Assembly: GCF_026339955.1 (NCBI RefSeq)
Contig: NZ_JAPEPW010000002.1
Location: 2,046,001-2,110,000, forward strand
Origin: Streptomyces sp. NBC_01549
Lineage (GTDB): Bacteria; Actinomycetota; Actinomycetes; Streptomycetales; Streptomycetaceae
DNA: 64,000 nucleotides
Direction: 5' to 3'
Of the stretch, positions 63,287 to 64,000 are shown piece by piece (within the stretch, counting starts at the first letter, position 1; every line of letters starts with the position of its first letter). The translations under genes were made by a program, and so were the position numbers. The notes beneath the pieces were generated by a model that did no database searches, was not told the origin of the DNA, and saw only the letters and a list, made by a program, of their open reading frames with translations.

Positions 63287-63672
63287 TGCTCACCCGATTC
63301 CAGTTGCTCACCCGATTCCAGCAGATCACGCAGGAGGCGCTCGTCGTCGGGGCTGAGCTGGGCGACGAACCGGGCCAGCGCCGTCTCCCGGTCCTCGTCC
63401 CGGTCGAGTTCGGTGTGCATACGGCGGGCGGTGAGGCCGTGCGGGTCCTGGACGGGGAAGTAGGCGAAGCCGCGGCCCTGCCGCTCCCGGCCGACGATCC
63501 CCTTCTCGTGCAGCCTCGACAGGATCGTCGTCACCGTCGTACGGGCGAGGCCCGAGCCGAGTTCCGTCTGGACGCGGCCCGGCGTGAGGGGTGCGTCGGC
63601 GGCCCAGAGGGCGGCCATGACGGAGGCCTCGAGCTCACCCGCCGGTCGGCGTTCGTCCTTCGCGCTGGTCAT
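63283..63672 (-). CDS. BlaI/MecI/CopY-family transcriptional repressor
   Basis: A 129-residue winged-helix repressor from ATG 63,672 (MTSAKDERRPAGELEASVMA). The HTH is PGRVQTELGSGLARTTVTTI, followed by LSRLHEKGIVGRERQGRGFA and YFP, typical of BlaI. It controls its own operon with the M56 protease through the operators just upstream. Confidence 0.93.
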   Translation of the reverse strand: MTSAKDERRPAGELEASVMAALWAADAPLTPGRVQTELGSGLARTTVTTILSRLHEKGIVGRERQGRGFAYFPVQDPHGLTARRMHTELDRDEDRETALARFVAQLSPDDERLLRDLLESGEQLESGEQ

Positions 63673-63696
63673 GGGAACGATCCTCACCCCGGTATC

Positions 63697-63733
63697 GTCT
63701 ACAGTTCAGTAGACCGTCTACAGGATTGTAGTC
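63697..63733. promoter_or_regulatory. Tandem BlaI-type operators
   Basis: GTCTAC-6-GTAGAC (63,697-63,714) is a perfect inverted repeat. GTCTAC-6-GTAGTC (63,716-63,733) is a second with one mismatch. The TACA/TGTA core is typical of BlaI/MecI sites. They lie between the repressor start and the divergent DedA gene and may affect both. Confidence 0.8.
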
Positions 63734-63788
63734 ACTCGGGTGCCGTCACGGCTGCGCCCGCCCGTCCAGTATGAGAGGGCTCCCGGCG

Positions 63789-64000
63789 ATGGCCGCACCT
63801 TTGTTCGCAGCGTCACAGCTCGGGTCACAGCTCGGGTCGGAGCTGGCGGTGAACGTCCTCAGCGCCCAGTCCCTGCTCGCCGCCTTCGGCGTGCTGGGCG
63901 TCGGCGTGGTGATGTTCGCGGAGACGGGGCTGCTGATCGGCTTCTTCCTGCCCGGTGACTCGCTGCTGTTCACGGCGGGCCTGCTGTGCACGGGGTCGGG
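63789..64000 (+). CDS. DedA-family membrane protein, 3' end outside the window
   Basis: From ATG 63,789 the frame encodes MAAPLFAASQLGSQLGSELA, then AFGVLGVGVVMFAETGLLIG and FFLPGDSLLFTAGLLCTGSG to the window edge. The E-GL-xGFFLPGDSLLF segment is the DedA/SNARE-associated signature, a lipid scramblase-type fold needed for envelope homeostasis. Confidence 0.9.
   Translation, partial: MAAPLFAASQLGSQLGSELAVNVLSAQSLLAAFGVLGVGVVMFAETGLLIGFFLPGDSLLFTAGLLCTGS

Overview
The window is high-GC DNA from a Streptomyces-type actinomycete. Codon third positions are almost all G or C, GTG and TTG starts are common, and many neighbours overlap as ATGA. Both ends carry conserved housekeeping genes. The left end has an ethylmalonyl-CoA pathway operon (ecm/meaA, malyl-CoA lyase, MaoC hydratase, acyl-CoA dehydrogenase), then psd and pssA for phosphatidylethanolamine, then a glycerate kinase. 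The right end has a Sir2 deacylase, an alkA/ada-ogt alkylation-repair pair, a BlaI/M56 regulator pair and the start of a DedA gene. From memory, S. coelicolor carries these two blocks close together, so most of 7.7-59.4 kb looks like an insertion hot spot.

The accessory region is layered mobile DNA. A DraG-like hydrolase is followed by an 8.77-kb Tn554-like element (about 10,195-18,969) that splits a Nudix gene inside its Nudix box. It carries two large tyrosine recombinases, a small HTH/coiled-coil partner, a divergent two-component system and an ABC exporter. From 19 to 25 kb lie a broken lysozyme-like gene, a vanadium-haloperoxidase/PAP2-type enzyme, an Imm32-like gene, small unknown genes and IS debris. 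A TetR/epoxide-hydrolase-like pair (25.8-27.4 kb) sits between two ISAs1 remnants. The decayed remains of an integrative conjugative element follow (serine integrase, RepSA, small zinc protein, TraB piece; 27.9-31.1 kb).

At 31.75-33.18 kb an IS427-like element with a second gene interrupts an unknown ORF, with a TCA target duplication. The 35.9-44.9 kb segment is nested Tn3-family DNA. It has two 38-bp terminal repeats, a resolvase, an SSB and two unknown passenger genes, one half tnpA, one complete tnpA and a fragment of a third. A 1,806-residue protein (45.3-50.7 kb) with a putative caspase-like His/Cys pair and an AT-richer 3' third is the largest unexplained gene. A complete ISAs1 element follows, inverted relative to a truncated copy at 34.6 kb.

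From 52.4 to 59.4 kb come a CBS/BON protein, an IS481 element, a 243-bp MITE inserted at the same CTAG sequence, small repeated ORF tails, a truncated DUF4291 gene and a two-gene graspetide (ATP-grasp RiPP) locus. Then there are IS5 debris and a decayed histidine phosphatase. No rRNA, tRNA or CRISPR array was recognised.
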